Below, one piece after another: positions 45,575 to 55,594 of a stretch of 64,000 bases of DNA. The position numbers were made by a program, and so were the translations under genes. The DNA lies in NCBI RefSeq assembly GCF_040719145.1, contig NZ_JBFDUZ010000001.1:2914001-2978000 (forward strand), given 5' to 3'. How positions within the stretch are numbered: the first letter of the stretch is position 1; every line of letters starts with the position of its first letter. The notes beneath the pieces were generated by a model. The model was not told where the DNA came from. It searched no databases and saw only the letters and a list, made by a program, of their open reading frames with translations. Source of the DNA: Paenibacillus sp. JQZ6Y-1. GTDB taxonomy: Bacteria; Bacillota; Bacilli; Paenibacillales; Paenibacillaceae.

Positions 45575-46462
45575 TTATAACGGATTGTGTTCATGATTCA
45601 GCGCTTCCAATACTGCGCTGTGCATGAGAGATACCGGCGCTTGCACACCAGTCCAATATTCAAAGGCATACGCCCCTTGATAAATAAACATGCCTAGTCC
45701 ACCAACAGTTGTACAACCACGCGCCTTGGCTTCCCGCAGCAGTCGTGTTTCCAGCGGATTGTAGATCAGATCGCTGACGATCATGCCTTCTGGTACAAGC
45801 GCTGCATCGACTGGTGTCGCATCCAAATCTGGGTGCATACCAATCGATGTTGTGTTAATGAGTATATCGGCGGAAGAGAGGATGGATTCCAGTTCTTCCT
45901 GTGCAGCCGAGGACAAATGCGTGCTCCCCGCTTTGTCTGCCAGAATGGAAACCAGCTCATCCGCACGCTCGCGAGTCCGATTGATGATAACGACGTCGGA
46001 TACATGCTCCTTGAGCAGAGCATAGACGATGCCACGTGCAGCGCCGCCTGCACCGAGTACGACGACTTTTTTGCCGTTCAATTCGCCTACTTCTTCCTTG
46101 AGCGAGCGTACATAACCGATGCCATCTGTGTTATAGCCGATGGTAATACCGTCACGAATGACGACCGTATTCACTGCACCGCAGCTAATCGCAGACTCAT
46201 CCAGTTCATCCAGCAGCTTCATAATTTCTACTTTGTGCGGAATCGTCACATTGAAGCCGCTAAAACCAAGCGCACGCGCACCTGTTACCGCTTCTGCCAG
46301 ATTCTCCGGCTTCACGTGCAGCGGGACGTACATGCCCGGCAGCCCAGCGGCTTCCAATGCAATATTATGCATAGCTGGTGATTTGGAATGGGCGATTGGA
46401 TCGCCGATCACACCCAGCAATAGTGGAGCGTGAATATGCACATGTTCTGTAGGTCCAGTCAT
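45575..46462 (-). CDS. aroE: Shikimate dehydrogenase
   Basis: NADP-dependent enzyme reducing 3-dehydroshikimate to shikimate in aromatic amino acid synthesis. At 295 residues it is of usual length. It shows the substrate site SKSPAMHN and NVTIPHK with the catalytic Lys, the nucleotide loop VLGAGGAARGI, INTTSIGMHP, and the closing segment GLGMFIYQGAYAFEYWTG. ATG 46462 has AGGAGGAGAACAAG in front. It lies between yqeH and yqeI. Confidence 0.97.
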   Translation of the reverse strand: MTGPTEHVHIHAPLLLGVIGDPIAHSKSPAMHNIALEAAGLPGMYVPLHVKPENLAEAVTGARALGFSGFNVTIPHKVEIMKLLDELDESAISCGAVNTVVIRDGITIGYNTDGIGYVRSLKEEVGELNGKKVVVLGAGGAARGIVYALLKEHVSDVVIINRTRERADELVSILADKAGSTHLSSAAQEELESILSSADILINTTSIGMHPDLDATPVDAALVPEGMIVSDLIYNPLETRLLREAKARGCTTVGGLGMFIYQGAYAFEYWTGVQAPVSLMHSAVLEALNHEHNPL

Positions 46463-46491
46463 CTTGTTCTCCTCCTGAATCAGATATTCAT

Positions 46492-47619
46492 TCAGATCAG
46501 CGATGGACGCATGATTACCTTGACGCCTTTTGGCAGATGAACCGCCACCAGTGCGCCCTGTTCGCCGTTTACTTTGACCCAGCCAAGACCGGAAATGAAC
46601 ACATCCGTCGGCTTGCCTTTTGGAATGCGCAGCTCATGGCGCGTCCAAGCAGGTAGCTCTGCCAGATGCTCACGGGTCGGTGGAGCCAGCATTTCACCGC
46701 CATGCTGTGCAAACAGCTCATCCGCGCGCTCCAACTTGGTGCGGTGGATATGCAAGCGGTTATTGATATAGAACGTAAAGGATTGACGTCCGCCCTCGAT
46801 ATAGTCAAAACGTGCCATCGCTCCGAAAAATAGCGATTGACCTTCGTTCAGCTGATATACTGCTGGCTTGAGCGGTTTGTCTGGCATAATCGCCGCTAGA
46901 TCCTTTTTGTTCACCAATTCGGTATAACGGGTTTCGTAAACGATACCCGGTGTATCGATAATGGCATGTCCATCGTCCAGCGGAATATTTACCGTATCCA
47001 GTGTCGTACCCGGATAACGCGATACGGTCAATTCTTCTTCCAGATCGCTGTAATCCGAGATCAGGCGGTTGATCAATGTCGATTTGCCGACATTGGTTGC
47101 GCCGACCACATACACATCACGATTGCCACGCAAAGATCCGACCACTTCCAGCAAACGGTCAAATCCGGTGTTTTGCTTTGCACTGCACAGAATGATGTCC
47201 TCAACTTTCAGTCCAAGCTCCTTGGCTTCCTTTTGCACCCAATTGCGGATCTTGTTCCAGTTGGTTACCTTCGGCAGCAGGTCGGTTTTGTTTACAGCCA
47301 GAATGACTGGGTTATTACCGACGAAGCGTTGCAAGCCCGAGATCACGCTACCGTGAAAATCGAACAGGTCGACAATATGGATCACCAGCGCGTCCTTGTC
47401 ACCCACTTGGCTGAGCAAGCGCAAGAATTCGCTCTGATCGACCGTTACCGTCGACGATTCATTATAATTGCGTATACGGAAACAGCGTTGACATAGCAGC
47501 GGTGTACGCTCCAATGCCTGTGCCGGGATATACCCCGGTTGTTCCGGTGATTCCATTTGCAACTGGATTCCGCATCCACTGCATTTGCTTCCAGCGGTCA
47601 AGCCGCTTTGTTCTGTCAT
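46492..47619 (-). CDS. yqeH: YqeH, circularly permuted ribosome-assembly GTPase
   Basis: GTPase needed for small ribosomal subunit assembly; 375 residues. An N-terminal zinc finger is visible as CSGCG and CQRCF. The GTPase motifs occur in permuted order: NKTDLLP (G4, about residue 110), SAKQNTG (G5), GATNVGKSTLIN (G1, about residue 176) and DTPGI (G3). A C-terminal RNA-binding region follows. The start overlaps the yqeG stop as ATGA. Confidence 0.96.
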   Translation of the reverse strand: MTEQSGLTAGSKCSGCGIQLQMESPEQPGYIPAQALERTPLLCQRCFRIRNYNESSTVTVDQSEFLRLLSQVGDKDALVIHIVDLFDFHGSVISGLQRFVGNNPVILAVNKTDLLPKVTNWNKIRNWVQKEAKELGLKVEDIILCSAKQNTGFDRLLEVVGSLRGNRDVYVVGATNVGKSTLINRLISDYSDLEEELTVSRYPGTTLDTVNIPLDDGHAIIDTPGIVYETRYTELVNKKDLAAIMPDKPLKPAVYQLNEGQSLFFGAMARFDYIEGGRQSFTFYINNRLHIHRTKLERADELFAQHGGEMLAPPTREHLAELPAWTRHELRIPKGKPTDVFISGLGWVKVNGEQGALVAVHLPKGVKVIMRPSLI

Positions 47620-48143
47620 TTATTGCGTTCCTCCTCGGCCCATCGGCCTTTTTTACGAAGTCTTTGCCGTGCCAGCCGTTCCACCTGACGATTGAACCGC
47701 GTACGCCAGCCTTCCTCATCCAACGCGATCGGCAGCACCAGAACGGTGAATAAGCCCAGCCGGTTGCCGCCATACACATCCGTCAGCAATTGATCACCCA
47801 CCACAATTGTTTGATCATCGCGGCAGTTCATCAATTTCATCGCTTTGCGGAATGGTGCATTAGACGGTTTGCGGGCAGCGTGCACAAACTTGATATCCAG
47901 CGGAGTCGCAAACAGGGAAACCCTGTTCATATTATTGTTGGAAACGATAATCAGTTCGAAGCCATATTTCTTGACTTTGGCGAACCACTCGATCAATTCT
48001 GGTGTTGCTTCCGGTGCACGTGCACCGACCAAGGTATTGTCCAGATCGGTAATGATTCCCCGATACCCTTGCGCATACAACGTTTCCAGATCAATATCGA
48101 ATACCGTATTTACATGTAATTTTGGAATCAGCATTTCAAACAA
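47616..48143 (-). CDS. yqeG: YqeG, HAD-family phosphatase (IIIA)
   Basis: HAD-superfamily hydrolase of 175 residues. Motif I ITDLDNTLVG with the nucleophile Asp, motif II VSNNN, and motif IV VGDQLLTDVYGGNRLG. The natural substrate is not established. The start is TTG 48143, eight bases after GAGGTG; the next ATG is three codons on and too far from that site. First gene of the conserved yqe block. Confidence 0.93.
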   Translation of the reverse strand: MFEMLIPKLHVNTVFDIDLETLYAQGYRGIITDLDNTLVGARAPEATPELIEWFAKVKKYGFELIIVSNNNMNRVSLFATPLDIKFVHAARKPSNAPFRKAMKLMNCRDDQTIVVGDQLLTDVYGGNRLGLFTVLVLPIALDEEGWRTRFNRQVERLARQRLRKKGRWAEEERNK

Positions 48144-48200
48144 GCTTTATTCACCTCGATTTCATACGACAAACTATACCATAAATTTAACCACTCTGAC

Positions 48201-48225
48201 AAAAAGAAACGCCGCAAAAGCGGCG
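48201..48225 (-). terminator. Intrinsic terminator after the transglutaminase operon
   Basis: On the minus strand CGCCGC-TTTT-GCGGCG followed by TTTCTTTTT. It separates the MoxR/DUF58/transglutaminase operon from yqeG. Confidence 0.85.
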
Positions 48226-48305
48226 CTATTTCAAAGCTTATGCAAGTTTTATTCCCTGCTGCGCCAAGCGGTGCAGCACATCGTACAGACACAATCTTCA
48301 TTATA

Positions 48306-50528
48306 CTACTTTGCAGTCGAGTTGCGCCATATTTTTCGTAAATCGTGTATATATTGCTTCATTTGTTCATATTCCTGCTCACCAACAACTTCTGGACTAT
48401 ACTTCGCCCGCTCAAACAGCTGTAACAGTGAATCTAGCAGCGGCGCTACCTCCGGCTTCATTTCACTCCAGCGGGAAACCGATTCGCGTAGCGTTTCATG
48501 CGATTCGCGATCCATTCCGTGGCGCTTCATCCACGACAGCCAGCGCTTCGCCTCCGCCAATATTTGTTGCTGGGCGGTTTGCGGCTCGCCGTAGCGCATT
48601 TTGATATACGCTGCTTTGAGTTGACGACGATAACGGAAAGCTAAGAATCCAAACCATGCAGCAACCAACAAGCTTGCTGTCCAGATAACTGCTGGTGGTA
48701 CGGTTGCCTCGTTCGCTTGTACAGGTGTGTCCGCCGTTTCCTCTTCTGGTGTTTGCTCTGGCTCCTGCGCCTGCGGTGTTTGTTCTTCCTGAGCTGGTGT
48801 TTGCACCGTTTCAGTCAGTAGCGGCATATCGAAGCCCGGTGTTGCTTCTACCGGAATCCATCCATATCCAGCAAAATAAATTTCCGCCCAAGAGTGAGCA
48901 TCTGCGTTAGTGACAGTATACTCAGTCGCGCCATTCGGGAAATAGTCACTGGTCACATAACCAGATGCTTGACCCGGTGCATAGCCTTTGACCCAACGTG
49001 CCGGAATATCCAGCGAGCGTGCCATCATGACCATCGCTGTGGAGTAATAATCGCAATACCCTTCTTTCACTTCAAATAAGAAGCTGTCCACAAAATCACT
49101 GCTTTTTTTGCGGGAAAGATCAGGATTGTTCGTGTACGTGTAGTTGTTTTTCAAATACGATTGCAGCAGTTCAATCTTACGATAAGGCGTATCCGCCGAT
49201 GCGGTTACATCTTTTGCCAGATCTTTAACTCGCTGCGGGAAATCAGTCGGCATTTGCAAATACGGTTCCAGTGAGCGTCCATCATATAGCTCACCGTACG
49301 TTTTGTTCTCCAACTCCTTCACCGGTACGACAGGTACGCGGGACACTAAGGAATACGATTCTGGGAAATTCCGATTTTGACGCGTCCGGCTCCAATGAAT
49401 CTCACCAGAATTGCTGCGCCAGTCGAGCTGGTCGGTATCATTCCCACCGTTGACGCTATCAATCCGCGCAATCGTATAGGCACCAAACAGCACCGGATAC
49501 GTCGTATTCTGGTCGCTCAGCATTTTGACCTGCTGCTTGACAGTACGAGTCTCCGCATCAGTTGGCTGATCGTCCATCGACAGATTTTCGCCAGCCTGCA
49601 CCGCATCCAGATCACGCCAGCTATTACTGGAACGATCGATCCAGCCTGTACCGGAATAGGCAAGTCGCGTCTCTCCGCGCCAATAACTACGACTAGTCGT
49701 GCTAATGTTCATGACCGGTGTATAGTCAAAGTTAAAGCCGCCGCCCAGATTGGAATCCTCACGGCTGTAACCGGAGGAAGCACCTTGTCCATCCATCGGA
49801 TTACTGCCATTAACGGTAATCACCGATTCGCCGCGCCAGTTTTTCCATGCGGTATACGGGTCTTTTAGCGTCGGCTGCACCTCTGGCATATTCACACCTG
49901 CCAGCAGAATGATCGAAAAGATCACGGCGATATTGAACATAATTTTTAGCGGATACCGACGCAAATGACGCCAGCCCTTAGGAAACCGCTCCTGAAAATA
50001 CCGAAAATGATTGCTGACCAGCCAGCCCATACCGGCAAAGACTACCCAAGCGACCTCTTGCCAGAGCGGGGTGGCGGTAAACGAATCCAGTATCGCTAGC
50101 GCCACAATGTTCGTCCCGACGAACATAATAATCGCGCGCCGTGACGTACCGATACGCGCCGATACTTCTAGCAGCACCCAAGCCGCTACAATAAACCAGA
50201 TATATGAGCGCAGAGCACCGACAAACTCTTCTAGATTGTCAGCTAGTCCACTACTGCCCGTCCATGTGAAAATACCATAGCTATGCACCGCATAATAGAC
50301 AACCGCAATCACAGCAACCAGCTTCACCAGCAGTCGATACCAAGCACTAACAGGTAAAATAATATCGGTAATGGCAACAGCCAGCATCGTACCAAGTACT
50401 AGCATCGTCGTCTCGGTGTACCAGATGTTGTCTGCATATTGAATCCACTGATAGGCGATAATCAATACCCACAGCAGACATAATGAGTAGTACCAGGAGC
50501 TGCTAATTCCGCTCCACCATTTCTTCAT
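48306..50528 (-). CDS. TgpA-like membrane transglutaminase
   Basis: Membrane protein of 740 residues with N-terminal membrane segments (about residues 10-200), a large outside domain, a last membrane segment near 620 (PAVIWTASLLVAAWFGFLAF) and a C-terminal DUF4129-like tail. The transglutaminase core has the Cys in EGYCDYYSTAMVMMAR, His in NADAHSWAEIYF and Asp/Glu in WIPVEATPG, so the catalytic triad looks complete. It may crosslink or cleave cell-surface proteins; the function is unproven in this family. It overlaps the DUF58 gene by one base. The MoxR-DUF58-transglutaminase order is widespread in bacteria. Confidence 0.92.
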   Translation of the reverse strand: MKKWWSGISSSWYYSLCLLWVLIIAYQWIQYADNIWYTETTMLVLGTMLAVAITDIILPVSAWYRLLVKLVAVIAVVYYAVHSYGIFTWTGSSGLADNLEEFVGALRSYIWFIVAAWVLLEVSARIGTSRRAIIMFVGTNIVALAILDSFTATPLWQEVAWVVFAGMGWLVSNHFRYFQERFPKGWRHLRRYPLKIMFNIAVIFSIILLAGVNMPEVQPTLKDPYTAWKNWRGESVITVNGSNPMDGQGASSGYSREDSNLGGGFNFDYTPVMNISTTSRSYWRGETRLAYSGTGWIDRSSNSWRDLDAVQAGENLSMDDQPTDAETRTVKQQVKMLSDQNTTYPVLFGAYTIARIDSVNGGNDTDQLDWRSNSGEIHWSRTRQNRNFPESYSLVSRVPVVPVKELENKTYGELYDGRSLEPYLQMPTDFPQRVKDLAKDVTASADTPYRKIELLQSYLKNNYTYTNNPDLSRKKSSDFVDSFLFEVKEGYCDYYSTAMVMMARSLDIPARWVKGYAPGQASGYVTSDYFPNGATEYTVTNADAHSWAEIYFAGYGWIPVEATPGFDMPLLTETVQTPAQEEQTPQAQEPEQTPEEETADTPVQANEATVPPAVIWTASLLVAAWFGFLAFRYRRQLKAAYIKMRYGEPQTAQQQILAEAKRWLSWMKRHGMDRESHETLRESVSRWSEMKPEVAPLLDSLLQLFERAKYSPEVVGEQEYEQMKQYIHDLRKIWRNSTAK

Positions 50529-51790
50529 CAGGCTCTCCCCCCTAACACCACCGGCAATTGCTCCAGATCATGAATCGGGTAACAGGCTGCCCCGCGTGCG
50601 CTGGCATCCATATTCCACTCCCTCGCAAAATGATTGTCGCTTTGTTTCTGGCTTTCCACCAGCAATTGTACTGGTGTCATCTGGCGCATACGAGCAAACT
50701 GGAACACTTCCCACGCCTTTTCGCCGGTTAGCGGACTAATGAGCACAAACAGCGAACCATTAGGAAAGCTGCGCGCCCCTTTTTCCAGCCCTTCCAGCAG
50801 CGGCTGTTGTCCATCTGCCTTAATATCAACCAGATGAATCTGCATGCGATGCCAATCCGCAGAATGATCGGATGGCATAAACACTTCATTTTGCGCACCG
50901 ATGGTAAACAGACCCATGCCCATCCGTTCACGCATACCATATTCCAGCATGGAGGATGTCACCGATACCGCCAGTTCAAAATGCTCGCCGGACTCATAAT
51001 GATCCGCCGTCGCATCCAGCACCAGCACGGTACGTGGCAACGATTCATGTTCAAACTCTTTGGATTTCCAGATTCCCGTGCGCGCCGTCGCATTCCAGTG
51101 AATCCGAGAAATCCGATCACCATACACATAATCACGCACCCCGTTAATCTGGTTCGTTTCGGGACGTGATAACAGCTGTGACGTCTGTTGCCCGCCTAGC
51201 CGTGAATGACGAGAACCCATTTCCCAAAAAGGCACAAATACAGTGCGCGGCAACACAAGAAACTCGCCCGGCGCATTGAATTTGCCCCGATTTTCCAGCA
51301 AACCGAATATATCTTCACTGATGCACTCCGTACCATAAAAGCGGTAACGTCCACGTTCCAGTGGCGGTGTCTGAAATAACAGCTCACCGCGCCCTCTCAT
51401 GCTGGGCATCAGACTTTCTTCAAAAGACCACGATTCTCCGTTATGACGCTTCAATGTCTCGCGGATGATCACATAAGGCAACGGCAAAAAGCCCGGAATG
51501 CTGACATCCAGACGCACCTGCACCTGATCGCCAGCATGGATAATACCACCCTCTTCACCATCAATAGACAAATGACGGCTGCCCCGCGCGCGTCCGACGC
51601 CGCGAAAGCCACCGCCAATCAAGTAAAGCGACAGCAGTGTAACCATCGAAAATAGCATAATCGAGGTTTTGCCACCCTGAAACAGGACATAAAACAGACA
51701 ACCGATCCAGACGATAACAACGAGCCATAGCTTGGATGGCTGACGTTGCCATTGCAGATTCAGCCGCAAATACGAGAATAAGGCTCTCAT
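50528..51790 (-). CDS. DUF58 family membrane protein
   Basis: Protein of 420 residues with two close N-terminal membrane segments (LWLVVIVWIGCLFYVLFQ and IMLFSMVTLLSLYLIGG) and a cytoplasmic DUF58 domain recognised by RDYVYGDRISRIHWNATART followed by VLVLDATADHY, resembling a von Willebrand A-like fold. The role is unknown. I start at ATG 51790, four bases past the MoxR stop; a longer frame to 51859 lies inside the ATPase gene. It is the middle gene of the operon. Confidence 0.88.
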   Translation of the reverse strand: MRALFSYLRLNLQWQRQPSKLWLVVIVWIGCLFYVLFQGGKTSIMLFSMVTLLSLYLIGGGFRGVGRARGSRHLSIDGEEGGIIHAGDQVQVRLDVSIPGFLPLPYVIIRETLKRHNGESWSFEESLMPSMRGRGELLFQTPPLERGRYRFYGTECISEDIFGLLENRGKFNAPGEFLVLPRTVFVPFWEMGSRHSRLGGQQTSQLLSRPETNQINGVRDYVYGDRISRIHWNATARTGIWKSKEFEHESLPRTVLVLDATADHYESGEHFELAVSVTSSMLEYGMRERMGMGLFTIGAQNEVFMPSDHSADWHRMQIHLVDIKADGQQPLLEGLEKGARSFPNGSLFVLISPLTGEKAWEVFQFARMRQMTPVQLLVESQKQSDNHFAREWNMDASARGAACYPIHDLEQLPVVLGGRA

Positions 51791-51794
51791 ATTA

Positions 51795-52757
51795 TTACTG
51801 CCCCACCGATACCGGAGCTGTAATCTGCTCCAAAATCTGCTGCATGATCCGCTCCGCACTCATGCGCTCCATACGAGCTTCTGGACGCGGCAGAATGCGG
51901 TGTGCAATCACATAAGGCGCCAGCTTTTTCACATCGTCCGGCAATACATAATCGCGTTCATGAATAAGCGCATGCGCTTTGACCGCCATCATAAACGACA
52001 GCGTTGCCCGTGGACTGGCACCAAGCAATACAGAGCGATGCTCACGCGTCGCACGAATAATACTGACCAGATAATCGCTCACCGAGTCGTCCATATGCAC
52101 AGCGCGAATCTCCTGCTGAATAGCGGCGATGCTCTCCATATCCGTCACCGGCTGCAAATGATCCACCGGATGTCCACTGACATTGCCCTGCTGCTTGAGC
52201 AGATTTTTCTCGGTTTGCTCGTCAGGATATCCAATCGTAATCTTCATCATAAACCGATCCAGCTGCGCTTCCGGCAACATATACGTTCCTTCAAAATCAA
52301 TCGGATTCTGAGTCGCGCACAGCATGAATGGATGCGGCAGTGGATGCGTCTCGCCATCCACTGTAACATTGCGCTCCTCCATCACTTCCAGCAGAGCGGA
52401 TTGCGTCTTGGTGGTCGCACGGTTAATCTCGTCCGCTAGTAGAATATTGGTCATTACAGGACCCGGACGGAAATAAAACTGCTCATCTTTCGGGTGGAAA
52501 ATGGACACACCCGTAATATCACTCGGCAGCAAATCGGGATTGCACTGAATGCGGCGGTACTGTCCGCTCATCGATTTGGAGAGCGCCTTGATCATCTGCG
52601 TCTTACCTGTGCCAGGCACGTCCTCAATCAGAACATGACCACCAGCTAACAGGGCAGTCAGCAGCAATTCAATTTCAAATGATTTTCCTAATATGCAAGC
52701 TTCCAGATTGGATTTGACGTCCGATATGACTTGCATGGATTCCTTACGTACCGGCAT
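51795..52757 (-). CDS. MoxR-family AAA+ ATPase
   Basis: ATPase of 320 residues thought to act as a chaperone for partner proteins with von Willebrand-like domains, here probably the DUF58 protein. Walker A EDVPGTGKTQMI (about residue 45), Walker B ILLADEINRA, sensor 1 CATQNPIDFEG, and a C-terminal lid with GASPRATLSFM. ATG 52757 lies after AGGAGG at a distance of ten bases. First gene of the three-gene operon. Confidence 0.94.
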   Translation of the reverse strand: MPVRKESMQVISDVKSNLEACILGKSFEIELLLTALLAGGHVLIEDVPGTGKTQMIKALSKSMSGQYRRIQCNPDLLPSDITGVSIFHPKDEQFYFRPGPVMTNILLADEINRATTKTQSALLEVMEERNVTVDGETHPLPHPFMLCATQNPIDFEGTYMLPEAQLDRFMMKITIGYPDEQTEKNLLKQQGNVSGHPVDHLQPVTDMESIAAIQQEIRAVHMDDSVSDYLVSIIRATREHRSVLLGASPRATLSFMMAVKAHALIHERDYVLPDDVKKLAPYVIAHRILPRPEARMERMSAERIMQQILEQITAPVSVGQ

Positions 52758-53085
52758 ATATCAAAAACCTCCTACCTCGGGTTCATAATTCCAGGTTGTA
52801 TCATCAAACCTTGCGGATGATGTGTGCTGATTTTAACACATAGGTGTGCGGATGCATAAATGTACACTTCATGATGATGCCGCAGCAGTCTGCTAACGGC
52901 GTGTTGGTTCCCTGCACTCCTGTGTAATCTCCATTATATTGTACATGAAGGATGAGGCAGAGTCACTTTTACATGCAATTCAAATAGTTACAGCTTGCCT
53001 TGTACATTAGGCCAACAGTTGGACTTTTAAAGGGAGTGGGTTCATACTATGATGAGTTATTCCATCTGAAGGAGTGAGCATCGTA
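52758..53085. other. Divergent intergenic region
   Basis: About 330 bases between the leftward MoxR operon and the rightward peptidase gene. Both promoters must lie here, but no strong -35/-10 pair stands out. There is a small palindrome CCAACAGTTGG near 53011-53021. Confidence 0.35.
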
Positions 53086-54159
53086 ATGGATGAACAGACG
53101 CTTCGCCTGTTTAAACAATTAACTGAGTTTCCGGCGGTGTCCGGCTTTGAACGCGAATTGCGATTGTGGGTAAAGGAGCAAATGTCCGCCTACACCGACG
53201 AATTCGTACAGGACCGTCTTGGAAGCTTATTTGGCGTGCTTCGGGGCAAAGAAACCGGACCAAAAATCATGGTAGCCGGTCATTTTGATGAAGTGGGCTT
53301 TATGGTAACCGGAGTTACCGACCAGGGGCTAGTGCGCTTCCAACCGCTCGGCGGCTGGTTCAGTCAGGTCGTTCTAGCACAGCGACTTGATATTATTACT
53401 GATCATGGTGTCATTCAAGGGGTGGTTGGCTCTACCCCGACGCATCTGCTCAGTCCAGAGCAGCGTAACAAACCGGTCGATATCAAGTCGATGTATATTG
53501 ATATCGGTGCGGATGACCGTGCCGAGGCGGAAGCTATGGGTATTCGTCCCGGCTTGCAAATCGTTCCGGTATGCGAGTTCACACCACTGGCAAATCCGAA
53601 GAAAATTATGGCCAAAGCTTGGGACAACCGGTATGGCGTCGGACTAGCCATCGAGCTGCTTCAAGAACTGCAAGGTAATGACTTCAGCGGAACCGTATAT
53701 GCAGGAGCTACCGTACAAGAGGAGTTGGGGCTGCGTGGCGCACGTACAGCAACCCAATTGATCCAACCGGATATCTTTTTCGGACTGGATTGCAGCGCCG
53801 CTAACGATATGACCGGTGACCGGAATGCGTTTGGTCATCTTGGCAAAGGGGCATTGCTACGTATCTACGATCCGACCATGTTTACCCATCGTGGTATGGT
53901 GGAATACATTCAGGATACTGCGAGCACTCACCAGATTCCGGTACAGTATTACATTTCGCAGGGTGGTACAGATGCAGGTCAAGTTCATCTGAGCGGAATC
54001 GGTATTCCATCCAGCATCATCGGCATCTGTGGGCGTTACATCCATACATCTTCTTCCATTATTCATACCGACGATTACGATGCTGCCAAACAGCTACTTA
54101 TTGAACTGGTCAAAGGAATGAATACGTCCACCTATCAGACGATTCTCGACCGTGCCTGA
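53086..54159 (+). CDS. M42-family aminopeptidase
   Basis: Cytoplasmic metallo-aminopeptidase (glutamyl aminopeptidase / YsdC-like) of 357 residues. Metal ligands and catalytic residues are visible in [37 protein letters not shown] (catalytic Glu and ligand Glu), GLDCS and the late [10 protein letters not shown] prefer ATG 53086, eleven bases after AAGGAG, over GTG 53074, which would overlap the binding site. It appears to be a single gene. Confidence 0.93.
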   Translation: MDEQTLRLFKQLTEFPAVSGFERELRLWVKEQMSAYTDEFVQDRLGSLFGVLRGKETGPKIMVAGHFDEVGFMVTGVTDQGLVRFQPLGGWFSQVVLAQRLDIITDHGVIQGVVGSTPTHLLSPEQRNKPVDIKSMYIDIGADDRAEAEAMGIRPGLQIVPVCEFTPLANPKKIMAKAWDNRYGVGLAIELLQELQGNDFSGTVYAGATVQEELGLRGARTATQLIQPDIFFGLDCSAANDMTGDRNAFGHLGKGALLRIYDPTMFTHRGMVEYIQDTASTHQIPVQYYISQGGTDAGQVHLSGIGIPSSIIGICGRYIHTSSSIIHTDDYDAAKQLLIELVKGMNTSTYQTILDRA

Positions 54160-54261
54160 TCCAAAAGGGACCATCGACGCATGAATCCCTCATTAGAAGC
54201 AAACACACCTCTCGAATGAGGGGACAGGCTTCCTTATATCGAATGCACAATCGCTTGCTCC

Positions 54262-54324
54262 AGCAGCTATATCTATTATTCTCTTTATACTTATGAAGCT
54301 GAATAATCATATAGCTGCTTTTTT
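54262..54324 (+). terminator. Probable terminator after the peptidase gene
   Basis: Arms AGCAGCTATAT (54262-54272) and ATATAGCTGCT (54309-54319) followed by a T run. The loop is long (about 36 bases), which makes it less certain. Confidence 0.5.
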
Positions 54325-55594
54325 GTGAAACTATACTCCCTTTCAAAAAGGAGTATTCACCGTAACAGACCATGATTGCCTGGTGTGTTACTAATGTATA
54401 ACCCGGCGATTCAGAGCTTTAATCCTGTCATGACGCGGCATGAGCAATATTTTTTTAAAAATTTGTAACCTTTTGCTCAGAAGTATGCCAGCATCTACAA
54501 GAAGTTCTGTATTTTAACATAACTGTGATCAAATAGCACGGTTTGCTTCTCTACGAAACCAACATCACACGACAGATACCAGCCTGCTGAAATGCAGATT
54601 CACTCTATATACGCGCCACAGCTGGAAAAAGTTTTGTGAACATTGTTAAAAATGGATGTACAATATCCACTTACCATGCTAATTCGGCAGGTAGACGATT
54701 CTAGTGAATAGGAACTACCGACTATAGGTCTTACTATTTTTACAGATATGTATGAATTTTACTCTGGATAAAATAAGAATTTCTGGCGGTTATCACCTAA
54801 ACGGAAGTGTACTATACTGAACATATCGAAAGGAAACCTTCTCATCTTCCCACTCATTCCTGAATTGTATCCACACTATCCTTCACAGCAAGCTACATGG
54901 ATCGCGACAATCTCAGTTGATTACATCATGGATCGTCGCACACATTTCAATATATGTAACCGGCATTTTCTCCGTTTTACTGCCGCTCGGCAATGAACAA
55001 CCGGTTCTTTTACAAAGGTCATATCTCCCCCATTCTGCTGCCCGGAACCATCCCCGGCGTACGGGCAGTCATCTGTTTCTAGATTCATCATGTAAACATG
55101 TGTTTACCTTTCTACTTGATTGTACACGCTCTATTCTTCTTTTTATTCCTTCCTAATATTTCTCACTTCTATCGCTTTACGAATATACAATAGGAACTAT
55201 TTTCGCATGATCTTCTGCTTTTCCACGATGGTTTACCTCCGATGTAGGTAAAGAGATCTACCAGTTATTTAGCACGAAACTCCCTGTTCGTTCGCTTATG
55301 AATCGGTAAGTCTTTTTGCTCAATTGGGCTAGCTGTATAACTTCAACTCTTTATACATCTCACTAAAATGTTAAGAAAGTGTGTAACACACGGACTTCAT
55401 TGGATAAATTGTTGCGAAAATCGTCGTATTTTGTTTTTAATTAACCAATTTTATCTATAAATATTAATAATTAGAGCCGTTTATCCGACAAAATAACTAT
55501 CGCATTTAGACCTACCTTATATCAATCAATGGAGAATGAATATAAACAATAGAGATAGCATCAGGGAAACCACATTCAGAAAGGAAGTTTTATA
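54325..55594. other. 1.27 kb gene-poor stretch before the beta-helix cluster
   Basis: No convincing coding region; a 79-codon frame at 54917-55156 has no ribosome binding site and no family features. A possible -10 TATACT lies near 54812-54817. Close to the gene start the DNA is AT-rich, with TTGTTT and TATAAA elements at 55430-55465 that could form a weak promoter, and an inverted GTGTGTAACACAC at about 55379-55391. Confidence 0.4.
55038..55107. promoter_or_regulatory. Two inverted repeats, possible operator sites
   Basis: CTGCCCG (55038-55044) with CGGGCAG (55062-55068), and GTAAACA-TG-TGTTTAC at 55092-55107. The second is a compact perfect palindromic site of the kind bound by dimeric repressors. 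It is about 490 bases before the beta-helix gene. No bound regulator can be named. Confidence 0.35.

Noticed and set aside
54917..55156. 79-codon frame in the gene-poor stretch
   Set aside because: No binding site and no homology pattern; the composition looks non-coding.
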